A program made the translations under genes and the position numbers. A DNA stretch of 64,000 bases from Hyphobacterium sp. CCMP332 (GTDB lineage Bacteria; Pseudomonadota; Alphaproteobacteria; Caulobacterales; Maricaulaceae). Shown piece by piece: positions 33,728 through 41,483 of this stretch. The stretch lies in contig NZ_CP058669.1 of NCBI RefSeq assembly GCF_014323565.1, positions 1,825,501 to 1,889,500 of the forward strand, written 5' to 3'. The notes under the pieces were generated by a model, which was given only the letters and a program-made list of their open reading frames with translations, did no database searches and was not told the origin of the DNA. Within the stretch, counting starts at the first letter, position 1; each line of letters opens with the position of its first letter.

Positions 33728-33755
33728 GACGCCGCGGACATCAGTTCGCGGCGTC
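33728..33755. terminator. Hairpin between convergent genes
   Basis: Arms gacgccgc (33728-33735) and gcggcgtc (33748-33755) form an 8-bp perfect stem between the STN-domain gene and argC, with the argC stop codon in the loop. There is no long T run on either side, so it is a weak or Rho-assisted transcription end at best. Confidence 0.4.
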
Positions 33756-34685
33756 TTCGTATCTGCCTTCCGGCAGTCCGAGCGCGAGCGACAGATTCTG
33801 CATTGCCTGTACGGCAGCGCCTTTCTGCAAATTGTCCAGCACCGAAACGACGGTCAGATGCCGGCCATCTTCAGCGAGACCGAATCCGCCGACAATGGCT
33901 CCGGGCCGGCCCGCAATCATGGCCGGCTCGGGAATGTCCTCGACGACCTCGACCAGGGGCTCGCCTTCGTAAAAGGCCCGGTACACTTCCCGACATCCGT
34001 CAACCGTCATCATGCCCGTAATCGGAATGTGGACGGTTGTAACCAGTCCGCTGAAAAAGGACGCCACATGTGGCGTGAAATGAATTTCCACGCCGGCATG
34101 TGCGGCCATTTCGCGCTCGTGAATATGCCCCGTCAGCGCATAGGGCATCAGATTATCCTTCAGCGCGGCCGCATCATTCTTTCGCGATGGCGTCGTTCCG
34201 GCGCCGGAATAGCCGGACACACCAAAGACATGCACCGGCCCCGAAACCATCTCCCGCATCGGGGCAATCGCCAGCTGCCCGCACGTCGCATAGCATCCCG
34301 GGTTGGCAATGCGCTTTGCGCCTCTCAGCCTGTCCCGGCCGTAAATCTCCGGCAGACCATACACCCAGAGAGGATCAAACCGGCCATCGGCGGACAGGTC
34401 CACCACGAGGGTGTCCGGATCAATATGCTCCAGAAAGCCGGCAGCGGCACCATTGGGCAGGGCCAGAATGATGGCATCCAGCTTGTGACCGCCCAGCGCC
34501 TCGGGCGCGACCGCGTCGAATGTCAGATCCGTATCAAATTCGGGCGCGGTATCGCGAACCCTTTGCCCCGCCAGCTCCCGGGAACTGGCCAGCACCAGCG
34601 TCATATCCTGTCGCTGCGACAGCAGACGCAAAATCTCGCGGCCGGTATAGCCGCGTCCACCAATAAGCCCGACCCGCGCCGTCAC
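33741..34685 (-). CDS. argC: N-acetyl-gamma-glutamyl-phosphate reductase
   Basis: The 314-residue enzyme reduces N-acetylglutamyl phosphate to the semialdehyde with NADPH, the third step of arginine synthesis. It has the nucleotide-binding start ARVGLIGGRGYTGREILRLL and the catalytic cysteine in ANPGCYAT, followed by VSGYSGAGTTPSRKN and HIHEREM. The start is GTG at 34685, forming a GTGA overlap with the argB stop; the longer frame on the same strand lies inside argB. It is the last gene of argF'-argB-argC. Confidence 0.95.
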   Translation of the reverse strand: MTARVGLIGGRGYTGREILRLLSQRQDMTLVLASSRELAGQRVRDTAPEFDTDLTFDAVAPEALGGHKLDAIILALPNGAAAGFLEHIDPDTLVVDLSADGRFDPLWVYGLPEIYGRDRLRGAKRIANPGCYATCGQLAIAPMREMVSGPVHVFGVSGYSGAGTTPSRKNDAAALKDNLMPYALTGHIHEREMAAHAGVEIHFTPHVASFFSGLVTTVHIPITGMMTVDGCREVYRAFYEGEPLVEVVEDIPEPAMIAGRPGAIVGGFGLAEDGRHLTVVSVLDNLQKGAAVQAMQNLSLALGLPEGRYEDAAN

Positions 34686-36001
34686 CGGATGGTCTCCAGT
34701 GTCTCCGGCAAACCGGCAATTTCGGACACGCGGGCAGGAATACGCGAAAGATCGTTTTCGCCTTTCCAGAAAATCGTCCAGGGCCCCGCCTTGATCGATC
34801 CATCGCACTCGTGAAAATAAAAACTGTTCACCGGATTGCTGGTTTTGGACCGCCAGTAGAGATGCGGCGCGTAATCGACCATTTCCTGCCAGACCGCGCG
34901 CGCCAGCCCTTCGCCCCGCGCCTCTTCCAGCACGGCGAACTTGTCGAGATAGGCGACCCCCTCCATGCGGGTGATCACCGCTGCCGCGCGATAGTTCTCG
35001 GTCACAAACAGCCGGTCGAAGGCCAGCCTGTCCCAGTATCCGGCAATCGGCTTGCGCCCGAAGGAGGCCGCAATCAGCGCCTCGAGCCGGGGCCAGTCGA
35101 CGTCGGGTTTCCGGGTCAGGGTCAACAATTTCTCGCCGCGGCGGATCAGCGTGCCGGCCCCCGCATGGGTAAACAATTCCTGGCTCAAACCTTCCGGCGA
35201 GGTGATCGACACCGAGCTGGTCAGAGGCAGGTCATCCAGCAGGCTTTGAATCTGGTCGATCTTCACGCGCATACCGCCCGTAATCCAGCCCGCTGACATC
35301 AGGCGGTCCCGGTCGCTGGCAAGGTTCAGCGTCGAGATCACCTCGCCCTTGTCATCCAGCAATCCGCCGGTCTCGGTCAGGAAAATGATCTTGTACGGCT
35401 GAAGCGTCTTCACCAGTGCGGCGACGGCGTGGTCCGCATTGATGTTGACCAGCCGGCCATCATCCGTCTCTCCCAGACAGGCCAGCACCGGAATCTCTCC
35501 ACCACGCACAGCCGCATCGACAAGGTCAAGATTGACGCCGTCGGGCGCGCCAACGCGGCCATAGACGGCCTCATCCAGAAGGCGCGCCGAAAACACGCCG
35601 GTCGGCACACTGGCCGCGCGCCCGCCGCTTTCCCGGATCGCATCGACAATGGCGATATTGGCGGCGCTGAGGGCCTTGCGAATAACCGGAATGGCTTCAG
35701 CCGGCGTGACCCGAAGTCCATCAATCCGCTCGCTCGTAATCCGGGCCGCTTCCAGCGCGGCATCCAGCTGTGGGCCGCCACCGTGAACGATGATGGGTGA
35801 CAGCCCGACGGTCTGCAGGAAGGCCAGGGCCGCGGCCAGCCCGTCCAGATCATCCCGGATCACCGCACCGCCCACCTTGACCACCGCAAAGCGGGACTGA
35901 TCCAGGCGCGAAAAGCGGTTGAGATAGTCGCGCACCTCCTTGCCATCACGCATATGCGATAGCAGGCGAATAATGGTCGAGCGCGTCGCGGTCTGGCTCA
36001 T
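34682..36001 (-). CDS. argB: Bifunctional N-acetylglutamate synthase/kinase
   Basis: At 439 residues this is longer than a simple ArgB kinase. Residues about 35-285 form the amino acid kinase domain (VVKVGGAVI, IIVHGGGPQLD, VNINADHAVAAL, GGLLDDKGEV, WITGGMRVKI). Residues about 295-439 form a GNAT/DUF619 acetyltransferase domain (YRAAAVITRMEGVAYLDKFAVLEEARGEGLARAVWQ). The enzyme thus makes N-acetylglutamate and phosphorylates it. This fused form is the type I recall from Maricaulis maris and Xanthomonas, and is known to be arginine-inhibited. It overlaps argF' by ATGA and argC by GTGA. Confidence 0.93.
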   Translation of the reverse strand: MSQTATRSTIIRLLSHMRDGKEVRDYLNRFSRLDQSRFAVVKVGGAVIRDDLDGLAAALAFLQTVGLSPIIVHGGGPQLDAALEAARITSERIDGLRVTPAEAIPVIRKALSAANIAIVDAIRESGGRAASVPTGVFSARLLDEAVYGRVGAPDGVNLDLVDAAVRGGEIPVLACLGETDDGRLVNINADHAVAALVKTLQPYKIIFLTETGGLLDDKGEVISTLNLASDRDRLMSAGWITGGMRVKIDQIQSLLDDLPLTSSVSITSPEGLSQELFTHAGAGTLIRRGEKLLTLTRKPDVDWPRLEALIAASFGRKPIAGYWDRLAFDRLFVTENYRAAAVITRMEGVAYLDKFAVLEEARGEGLARAVWQEMVDYAPHLYWRSKTSNPVNSFYFHECDGSIKAGPWTIFWKGENDLSRIPARVSEIAGLPETLETIR

Positions 36002-37014
36002 GGTGTGGTGTCCACATGGCGCGCCAGCGCTTCCAGCATGGCCTTTTGAACGTGCAGGCGGTTCTCGGCCTCTTCAATGCCCAGGAAAGCCGGTGAGTCG
36101 ACGACGCTGTCGGCGATTTTCACATTGCGCCGCATCGGCAGGCAATGGCTGATCGTGGCATTGTCGGTGAGCGCCATCTTGGCATCATCGACCATAAAAT
36201 CCCGGCCCTTGGCGCGATAAGGTGCTTCACCGTCCCACTGGCCATAAAAGGGCAAGGCACCCCAGCTTTTGGCATAAACCGCATCCGCGCCGGAATAGGC
36301 GGCCTCGACATCCGTCATGACGTCGAACGATGTGCCATGTTCCCGGCAACTGGCTTGCGCGGCCGACATGTATCGCTCGTCCAGACGATAGACCTCGTCC
36401 GGGACCAGCAGTCTCACATTCATGCCGAATTTCGATGCCATCAGAATGGCGGAGTTGGCGACAGCCGTGTTGAGCGGTTTGGGATGGGGTACCCAGGTCA
36501 GAAGGAAGGTCTTGTTTTCAACGCGGCCATGCCGTTCCTGCAGGGCCAGCATCATCGCCAGTTCCTGACAGGGATGAACGATGGTCTCCATATTGACGAT
36601 CGGAACACTGGCATGACGCGCAAAGGCCGAAATCAGCGGGTCTTCGCGTTCGGTCTGCCAGTTCTGGAATTTCGGGAAACAGCGGATGGCGATCATGTCG
36701 ACATAACGCGACAGCACTTTGGCCGCCTCGACAACATGCTCTTCGGCATCGCCATTCATGACGACACCATCTTCAAATTCCATCGGCCATGTCCCGGCAC
36801 GGGCGTCCAGCACAATGCCCTGTCCACCCAATTGCGCAATGCCGATGTCAAACGAGGTTCGCGTGCGCAGCGACGGATTGAAAAACACCAGCGCAACAGA
36901 CTTTCCGGACAGGGCTGAGCTCGACGCGCCGGCCTTGAGCGCCTTCGCGCGATCCAGAATGGATTGCAGCTCGTCCTGATCCCAGTCTTCAGTCGTCAGA
37001 AAATGGCGCATCAT
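35998..37014 (-). CDS. argF': N-acetylornithine carbamoyltransferase
   Basis: The 338-residue enzyme carbamoylates N-acetylornithine to N-acetylcitrulline. It has the carbamoyl-phosphate motif FFNPSLRTRTS, HPCQELAMMLALQE, and the HCLPMRRNVK block. Compared from memory with the Xanthomonas enzyme, Glu91 (NGDAEEHV) matches the residue that selects the acetyl substrate, and Lys299 matches the carboxylated lysine; ordinary ornithine carbamoyltransferases lack both features. Two consecutive ATGs occur (37014 and 37011). A deacetylase for acetylcitrulline must be elsewhere. Upstream are a leader reading frame and an intrinsic terminator, which suggests attenuation. Confidence 0.9.
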   Translation of the reverse strand: MMRHFLTTEDWDQDELQSILDRAKALKAGASSSALSGKSVALVFFNPSLRTRTSFDIGIAQLGGQGIVLDARAGTWPMEFEDGVVMNGDAEEHVVEAAKVLSRYVDMIAIRCFPKFQNWQTEREDPLISAFARHASVPIVNMETIVHPCQELAMMLALQERHGRVENKTFLLTWVPHPKPLNTAVANSAILMASKFGMNVRLLVPDEVYRLDERYMSAAQASCREHGTSFDVMTDVEAAYSGADAVYAKSWGALPFYGQWDGEAPYRAKGRDFMVDDAKMALTDNATISHCLPMRRNVKIADSVVDSPAFLGIEEAENRLHVQKAMLEALARHVDTTP

Positions 37015-37027
37015 AATCGTCCCGTAG

Positions 37028-37056
37028 AAAAAAGCCCGGCTCACCGGGCCGGGCCT
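37028..37056 (-). terminator. Attenuator-type terminator in the argF' leader
   Basis: On the minus strand the arms GCCCGGC and GCCGGGC (37048-37054 and 37034-37040, loop of seven) are followed by TTTTTT (37033-37028). This complete intrinsic terminator ends only 14 bases before the argF' ATG and 54 bases after the leader-frame stop, so it can only make sense as a regulated terminator. The same GGCCCGGC sequence also occurs inside the leader frame at 37168-37175 and could compete for the 3' arm. Confidence 0.75.
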
Positions 37057-37109
37057 TCATAACATCTGCCTGCGCGCTTGAAAGCCAGCGATTTCATGCT
37101 GGCAGCGCA

Positions 37110-37196
37110 TCATCTTGTTGCGGTCCCTCCTGCGCGCACACGCGGGTCAGCCAGACAACGCCAGCAAGCCGGGCCTGCAATAATCAAAAGGCGCAT
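37110..37196 (-). CDS. Arginine-rich leader peptide of the argF'BC operon
   Basis: A 28-codon frame starts at ATG 37196 behind a very strong GGGGAGC ribosome site and stops at TGA 37110. Arginine is encoded at codons 2, 13, 19, 21 and 28, the last by the rare-type AGA just before the stop; Cys-Trp-Arg-Cys occupies codons 11-14. After it come a small hairpin (gccagc/gctggc, 37084-37103) and then the terminator. The layout is that of amino-acid attenuation leaders, where ribosome stalling at arginine codons would decide between terminator and antiterminator. I do not know a described family with this peptide. Confidence 0.6.
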   Translation of the reverse strand: MRLLIIAGPACWRCLADPRVRAGGTATR

Positions 37197-37251
37197 TTTT
37201 GCTCCCCTTTTTTGATGACCGGCATTCTTGCATGGACCCTGCGCGTGCAAG

Positions 37252-37265
37252 TCAACAATTGTTGA
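37252..37265. promoter_or_regulatory. 14-bp perfect palindrome at a divergent promoter
   Basis: TCAACAATTGTTGA is a perfect palindrome between the argF' leader (minus strand) and the KdsB-like gene (plus strand). It overlaps TTGACT (37255-37250), a good minus-strand -35 candidate for the arg leader transcript. It does not look like an ArgR box. A repressor controlling one or both directions is plausible. Confidence 0.5.
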
Positions 37266-37316
37266 TCCCATGCCCGGATTGCCGCAAAACAACGGCTCGA
37301 TATCTGATGGGGTCTC

Positions 37317-38099
37317 ATGTCCGTTCTTGCCGTCATTCCCGCGCGTTATGGTTCCACCCGGTTTCCCGGCAAGCCTCTGACCGACATTGCCGGTCGCAAG
37401 ATGATCGAACGGGTCTGGCGCCACACCTCGGCCGCCGAAGGCGTCGACCAGGTTGTTGTGGCGACAGACGATATGCGGATCGCCGATTCGGTGACAACCT
37501 TTGGCGGGCGGGCCGTCATGACGCCCGAAACCTGCCGCAATGGCACCGAACGTGCGCTGGCCGCGCTGGACGCGCTGAACAGCACCGCCGAAATCATCAT
37601 CAATGTTCAGGGCGATGCCGTCCTCACGCCGCCCTGGGTGATCGGCGCGGTGCCGGTCGTGATGCGCGCGGATGCCTCCATCGAAATGGCAACGCCCGCC
37701 GTCAGAATGCCGCCGGAAACAGAAGCCAAATTCCGGGCCGCAAAGGCTGCCGGCGAAGTGGGCGGCACCACCGTTGTCTTCGACAGGAATATGAAGGCGC
37801 TCTATTTTTCCAAAACCGTCATCCCGTTCCAGCGCAATCCGGATGCCGGCACGCCGACCTGGCAGCATATCGGCCTCTATGGCTATCGCGCGGAGACCCT
37901 GCGCCAACTTGTGGCGATGCCCCCCAGCCCGCTGGAACAGGCCGAAAGTCTGGAACAATTGCGTGCCCTGGAGAACGGTATTCCGATCCGCATTGTCGAA
38001 GTTGACTATCGCGGCCGGTCCGCCTGGTCCGTCGACGCCCCCTCCGATGTCGCCGAAGTCGAGGCCATCATCGCCCGCGAAGGCGAGCTGGTTGAATGA
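37317..38099 (+). CDS. KdsB-family CMP-sugar cytidylyltransferase
   Basis: The 260-residue protein has the CTP-binding start VLAVIPARYGSTRFPGKPL and most of the 3-deoxy-manno-octulosonate cytidylyltransferase pattern (VVVATDD, QHIGLYGYRAETL, SPLEQAESLEQLRALENG). Two deviations stand out: canonical NVQGDEPL is NVQGDAVL (Ala101-Val102), and canonical VDTPEDL is VDAPSDV. It may therefore activate Kdo or a related 3-deoxy sugar; I leave the gene symbol open. It overlaps the next gene by ATGA and is the first gene of a four-gene coupled unit. Confidence 0.8.
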   Translation: MSVLAVIPARYGSTRFPGKPLTDIAGRKMIERVWRHTSAAEGVDQVVVATDDMRIADSVTTFGGRAVMTPETCRNGTERALAALDALNSTAEIIINVQGDAVLTPPWVIGAVPVVMRADASIEMATPAVRMPPETEAKFRAAKAAGEVGGTTVVFDRNMKALYFSKTVIPFQRNPDAGTPTWQHIGLYGYRAETLRQLVAMPPSPLEQAESLEQLRALENGIPIRIVEVDYRGRSAWSVDAPSDVAEVEAIIAREGELVE

Positions 38100-38716
38100 G
38101 CCTGCTTCTCCTCGCACGGCACGGCAATACATTCGGCCCTGGTGACAAGATCGTCTGGGTCGGTGCCAGGGAAGACCTCCCCCTCGTAAAATCCGGCGAA
38201 GCCCAGGCCGCGGCTCTGGGTGAAGCCCTGCGCGAACAGAGCATCGCGCCGGCGCGCCTCGTCTCCGGGCCGCTGAAGCGCACGCGGCGCGCGGCGGATA
38301 TCGTCAAGGCCATCACCATGTCGGATGCAGACATAGAGATCGATAGCCGCCTCACCGAGATCGATTACGGCCAATGGGGTGGCAAGACCGACGACGAGAT
38401 TGCCGAAATCTTTGGTGCCAATGCCATTCCTGACTGGCGGGAACACCACAAGCGCCCGGGCAATGCCGGCTGGTCACCAGGCGATGACGAATTGAAATCC
38501 AATGCACTGGGCGTTCTCGCCGACATGGCGACAGCGGCGTTTCCGGGGCTTGTCATCACCTCGAACGGTATTTTGCGATACTTTCATGCCGCCATCGGAT
38601 TTGACGGCGATGCCAAGGTGAAAACCGGCCATGTCTGCGCGGCCCGCAAGACGGCCGATGGCTGGCAGCCCCTGTTCTGGAATGCACACCCTGAAACTCT
38701 TCCGGAGCTGACATGA
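38096..38716 (+). CDS. Histidine phosphatase family protein
   Basis: The 206-residue protein opens with LLLARHGNT, the RHG motif of the phosphoglycerate mutase/acid phosphatase superfamily, where His9 would carry the phosphate. LVSGPLKRTRRAADIV and the acidic TEIDYGQWGG complete the active site. A second catalytic His is probably in KTGHVCAA or in the ITSNGILRYFHA stretch. It is translationally coupled to the KdsB-like gene in front (ATGA) and the racemase behind (ATGA). The neighbour suggests a sugar phosphate as substrate, but this is inference. Confidence 0.85.
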   Translation: MSLLLLARHGNTFGPGDKIVWVGAREDLPLVKSGEAQAAALGEALREQSIAPARLVSGPLKRTRRAADIVKAITMSDADIEIDSRLTEIDYGQWGGKTDDEIAEIFGANAIPDWREHHKRPGNAGWSPGDDELKSNALGVLADMATAAFPGLVITSNGILRYFHAAIGFDGDAKVKTGHVCAARKTADGWQPLFWNAHPETLPELT

Positions 38717-39855
38717 GCGGTCCTTTAAGCGGCATCAAGGTCATCGAACTGGCGGGCATTGGACCGGGGCCGCTGGCCGGGCAATTGCTGGCGGATCTCG
38801 GAGCCGACGTGATCTCCGTCGATCGCAAGGCCGAAGCCATCGGCATGGCGCGTCCAAAGGATGCCAATCGCCGCGGCAAACGCTCCATCGCCGTCAATCT
38901 GAAGGCGGACGGTGCCAGGGATGTGATCCTGAAGCTCTGTGAAACCGCTGACATTCTGATCGAGGGCTTTCGCCCCGGTGTCGCCGAACGATTGGGGCTC
39001 GGACCGGATGCCGTACACACCCTCAACCCGGCGCTGGTCTATGGCCGTCTGACGGGCTGGGGACAGACGGGGCCTCTGGCCGACCGGGCGGGGCACGATA
39101 TCAACTATATTTCCATCACCGGCGCCCTCGCCGCTATCGGCGAAGCCGGCCGCCCCGTCCCGCCGCTCAATCTGGTCGGCGATTATGCCGGTGGATCACT
39201 GATGCTGGTCTATGGCGTCATGGCGGCGCTGGTGTCTGCAAAAACCACCGGCAAAGGCCAGGTGGTTGATACGGCGATGACAGACGGCTCGGCCGCGATC
39301 ATGAGCCTGATCCATTCCCTGCGCGCCTCCGGCATCTGGCAGGACAAGCGCGAGGCCAACATCATTGATGGTGGTACGCCCTTCTATCGTTGCTATGAAA
39401 CGGCCGACGGCGAATTCATGGCGGTCGGGGCGATTGAACCCCAATTCTTCGCCGAACTGATCAAGGGGCTGAGCCTCGATGAAAGCTGGTGCGCCCGCCA
39501 GTATGATGCGGCGGGCTGGCCCGGGATGAAATCCGAATTCGAGCGTGTGTTTGCCAGCCGGACCCGCGAGGACTGGACCCGCATCTTTGAACCGACCGAT
39601 GCTTGCGTATCGCCGGTTCTGACGATGGCCGAAGCGCCTGCTCATCCGCACAATGCCGCCAGACAGACCTTTGTCGAGATCGACGGCTTTCCCCAGCCGG
39701 CCCCGGCCCCGCGCTTTTCAGAAACGGAAACCGGACAGCCGAGCAGCGCCTTCTTTCAGGGGGAGCATACGCGCGAGATTCTCGAAAGCGCAGGATATAC
39801 CAGCGACGACATCAACGCTCTGATCAGCGATGGAAAGGTCCAGATCGCACAATGA
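38713..39855 (+). CDS. Alpha-methylacyl-CoA racemase (CaiB/BaiF family)
   Basis: The 380-residue class III CoA-transferase-family enzyme has the signature GPGPLAGQLLADLGADVI, the catalytic His128 in AGHDINYISITGAL and Asp157 in VGDYAGGSLMLVYG, which correspond to the acid/base pair of alpha-methylacyl-CoA racemases. It should epimerise 2-methyl-branched acyl-CoAs before beta-oxidation. It overlaps the phosphatase and the ferredoxin reductase by ATGA on both sides, though the functions do not obviously fit together. Confidence 0.88.
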   Translation: MSGPLSGIKVIELAGIGPGPLAGQLLADLGADVISVDRKAEAIGMARPKDANRRGKRSIAVNLKADGARDVILKLCETADILIEGFRPGVAERLGLGPDAVHTLNPALVYGRLTGWGQTGPLADRAGHDINYISITGALAAIGEAGRPVPPLNLVGDYAGGSLMLVYGVMAALVSAKTTGKGQVVDTAMTDGSAAIMSLIHSLRASGIWQDKREANIIDGGTPFYRCYETADGEFMAVGAIEPQFFAELIKGLSLDESWCARQYDAAGWPGMKSEFERVFASRTREDWTRIFEPTDACVSPVLTMAEAPAHPHNAARQTFVEIDGFPQPAPAPRFSETETGQPSSAFFQGEHTREILESAGYTSDDINALISDGKVQIAQ

Positions 39856-41057
39856 TGAACCACATTGTCATTCTCGGTGCCGGACAGGCCGGCCTCCAGC
39901 TCGCCGACAGCCTGCGGCGCGAAGGTCATGATGGCCCGATCACACTGATTGGCGAAGAAACCCAGCCCCCCTACCAGCGCCCCCCGCTCTCCAAGGCGTT
40001 TCTGTTGGATCAGCTGGAAGAAGACCGCCTGCCCTTGCGGCCCTACAGCTTTTTCGAACAACGCAATATCATCACCCGCTTCGGAACGCGCGCCACCGCC
40101 ATCGACCGGGAAGACAGGACCGTGGAGCTCGATACGGGCGAAACGCTGGCCTATGACCGGCTGGCATTGTGTCTCGGCGCGAATGTGCGCATTCCCCCGA
40201 TTCCGGGCGCCGATCTGCCGCACGTTTTGGCGCTCCGCACGCTGGATGATTCCCTGAAGCTCAAGGCCGCACTGGCCAAAGCCAAATCTGTCGTCGTGAT
40301 CGGCGGTGGATTTATCGGACTTGAAGTCGCCGCTTCGGCCCGAAAGATGGGCAAGGATGTCACCATCATCGAAGCTTTGGACCGGGTGATGAAACGGGCC
40401 GTCAGCGAACCGGTGTCCCGCTTCTTCGAGGACTTGCATCGTTCCCATGGCAGCACGCTTTTGCTGGACACGCTCACCGACGCGATCACGCCTGATGGCG
40501 TCAGTCTCAAGGATGGCCGGAACGTGCCAGCTGATCTGGTGGTGATGGGAACCGGCGTGTCACCGTGTCACGAACTCGCCCTGACAGCCGGCCTGAATTG
40601 CGAAAACGGTATTCTGGTCGATGAATTCACGCGCACATCCGATCCGGACATTGTCGCTGTCGGCGATTGCGCCGCGCATCCCAATCATCTTACCGGGCAG
40701 GTCTTGCGCCTGGAGTCCGTCCAGAATGCCATCGATCAGGCCAAGATTGCCGCCAAGACGCTCACCGGAAAGCCGGAAGCCTATACCGCCGTGCCCTGGT
40801 TCTGGTCCGACCAGTTCGACATCAAATTGCAGATGGCCGGCCTCTCCATGGACACCGATATCGCCGTAACGCGCGGCGATCCGGCCAGAAGCAGCTTTTC
40901 GATTTTCTACTTCAGGGACGGCGTCCTGATGGCCGTCGATTCGATCAACGCGCCGGCCGATCACATGGCGGCCCGCCGCATCCTGGCGCACGACCACCGG
41001 TCACTGACGCCGCAGGAAGCCGCCGATCCGGCGTTTGATCTGAAGCTGGCCTTCTAG
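39852..41057 (+). CDS. FAD-dependent ferredoxin reductase
   Basis: The 401-residue flavoprotein has the FAD-binding start HIVILGAGQAGLQLADSLR, the NAD(P)H site VVVIGGGFIGLEVAASARKMG at about residue 147, and the second FAD motif DIVAVGDCAAHPN. The C-terminal reductase domain (VPWFWSDQFDIKLQMAGL) is typical of putidaredoxin/rhodocoxin reductases that serve P450 or Rieske oxygenases. The Rieske oxygenase at 3313 is a possible but distant customer. The start is the ATG at 39852, overlapping the racemase stop; the long upstream frame is spurious. Its stop shares the bases CTAG with the convergent gene. Confidence 0.9.
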   Translation: MMNHIVILGAGQAGLQLADSLRREGHDGPITLIGEETQPPYQRPPLSKAFLLDQLEEDRLPLRPYSFFEQRNIITRFGTRATAIDREDRTVELDTGETLAYDRLALCLGANVRIPPIPGADLPHVLALRTLDDSLKLKAALAKAKSVVVIGGGFIGLEVAASARKMGKDVTIIEALDRVMKRAVSEPVSRFFEDLHRSHGSTLLLDTLTDAITPDGVSLKDGRNVPADLVVMGTGVSPCHELALTAGLNCENGILVDEFTRTSDPDIVAVGDCAAHPNHLTGQVLRLESVQNAIDQAKIAAKTLTGKPEAYTAVPWFWSDQFDIKLQMAGLSMDTDIAVTRGDPARSSFSIFYFRDGVLMAVDSINAPADHMAARRILAHDHRSLTPQEAADPAFDLKLAF

Positions 41058-41362
41058 CCGGCTTCAACTTCGCTAGGTTTCGGAGAGGCGGGCTGCATCT
41101 CTGACGTCCACGCCAGCCGGGCAAACCAGCCTGCGGCCAGTATCGCGCCGATAGATGCAAGGCCATAAAGGGCCCACATGACCGCTTCGGCCGGATGGAA
41201 CATGCCGGCCATCGCCCAGACAGAGGCGAAAGCCACGACAAGCGCTTCCGAGCCGACCAGCACGGTAACGGCAATCACCGATGCGAGTGCTGTCAAGGAA
41301 TAGGTTCGAATGCGCGCAGGTTTTTCTGAAGGCCCCTGCAAAGCCTGACTGTGAGACGCCAT
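41054..41362 (-). CDS. Small two-helix membrane protein
   Basis: The 102-residue product has two hydrophobic segments (about residues 25-48 and 53-73, ALASVIAVTVLVGSEALVVAFASV and AVMWALYGLASIGAILAAGWFARLAW). No family is recognised. The ATG at 41362 gives a compact protein with a GGAAAG ribosome region upstream. It is convergent with the ferredoxin reductase and its TAG stop lies within the shared CTAG. Confidence 0.55.
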   Translation of the reverse strand: MASHSQALQGPSEKPARIRTYSLTALASVIAVTVLVGSEALVVAFASVWAMAGMFHPAEAVMWALYGLASIGAILAAGWFARLAWTSEMQPASPKPSEVEAG

Positions 41363-41483
41363 GCGCCTGTTCTTTCCACAAGGATCGGGCCCGATATGGG
41401 GCCGATGGCAAACAAGTGGGAAGGCCGGTTCCGCTTGCAATAGGCGGGAAGGCCGGAACTGACAAAATGGGAATCGGGGTTTT

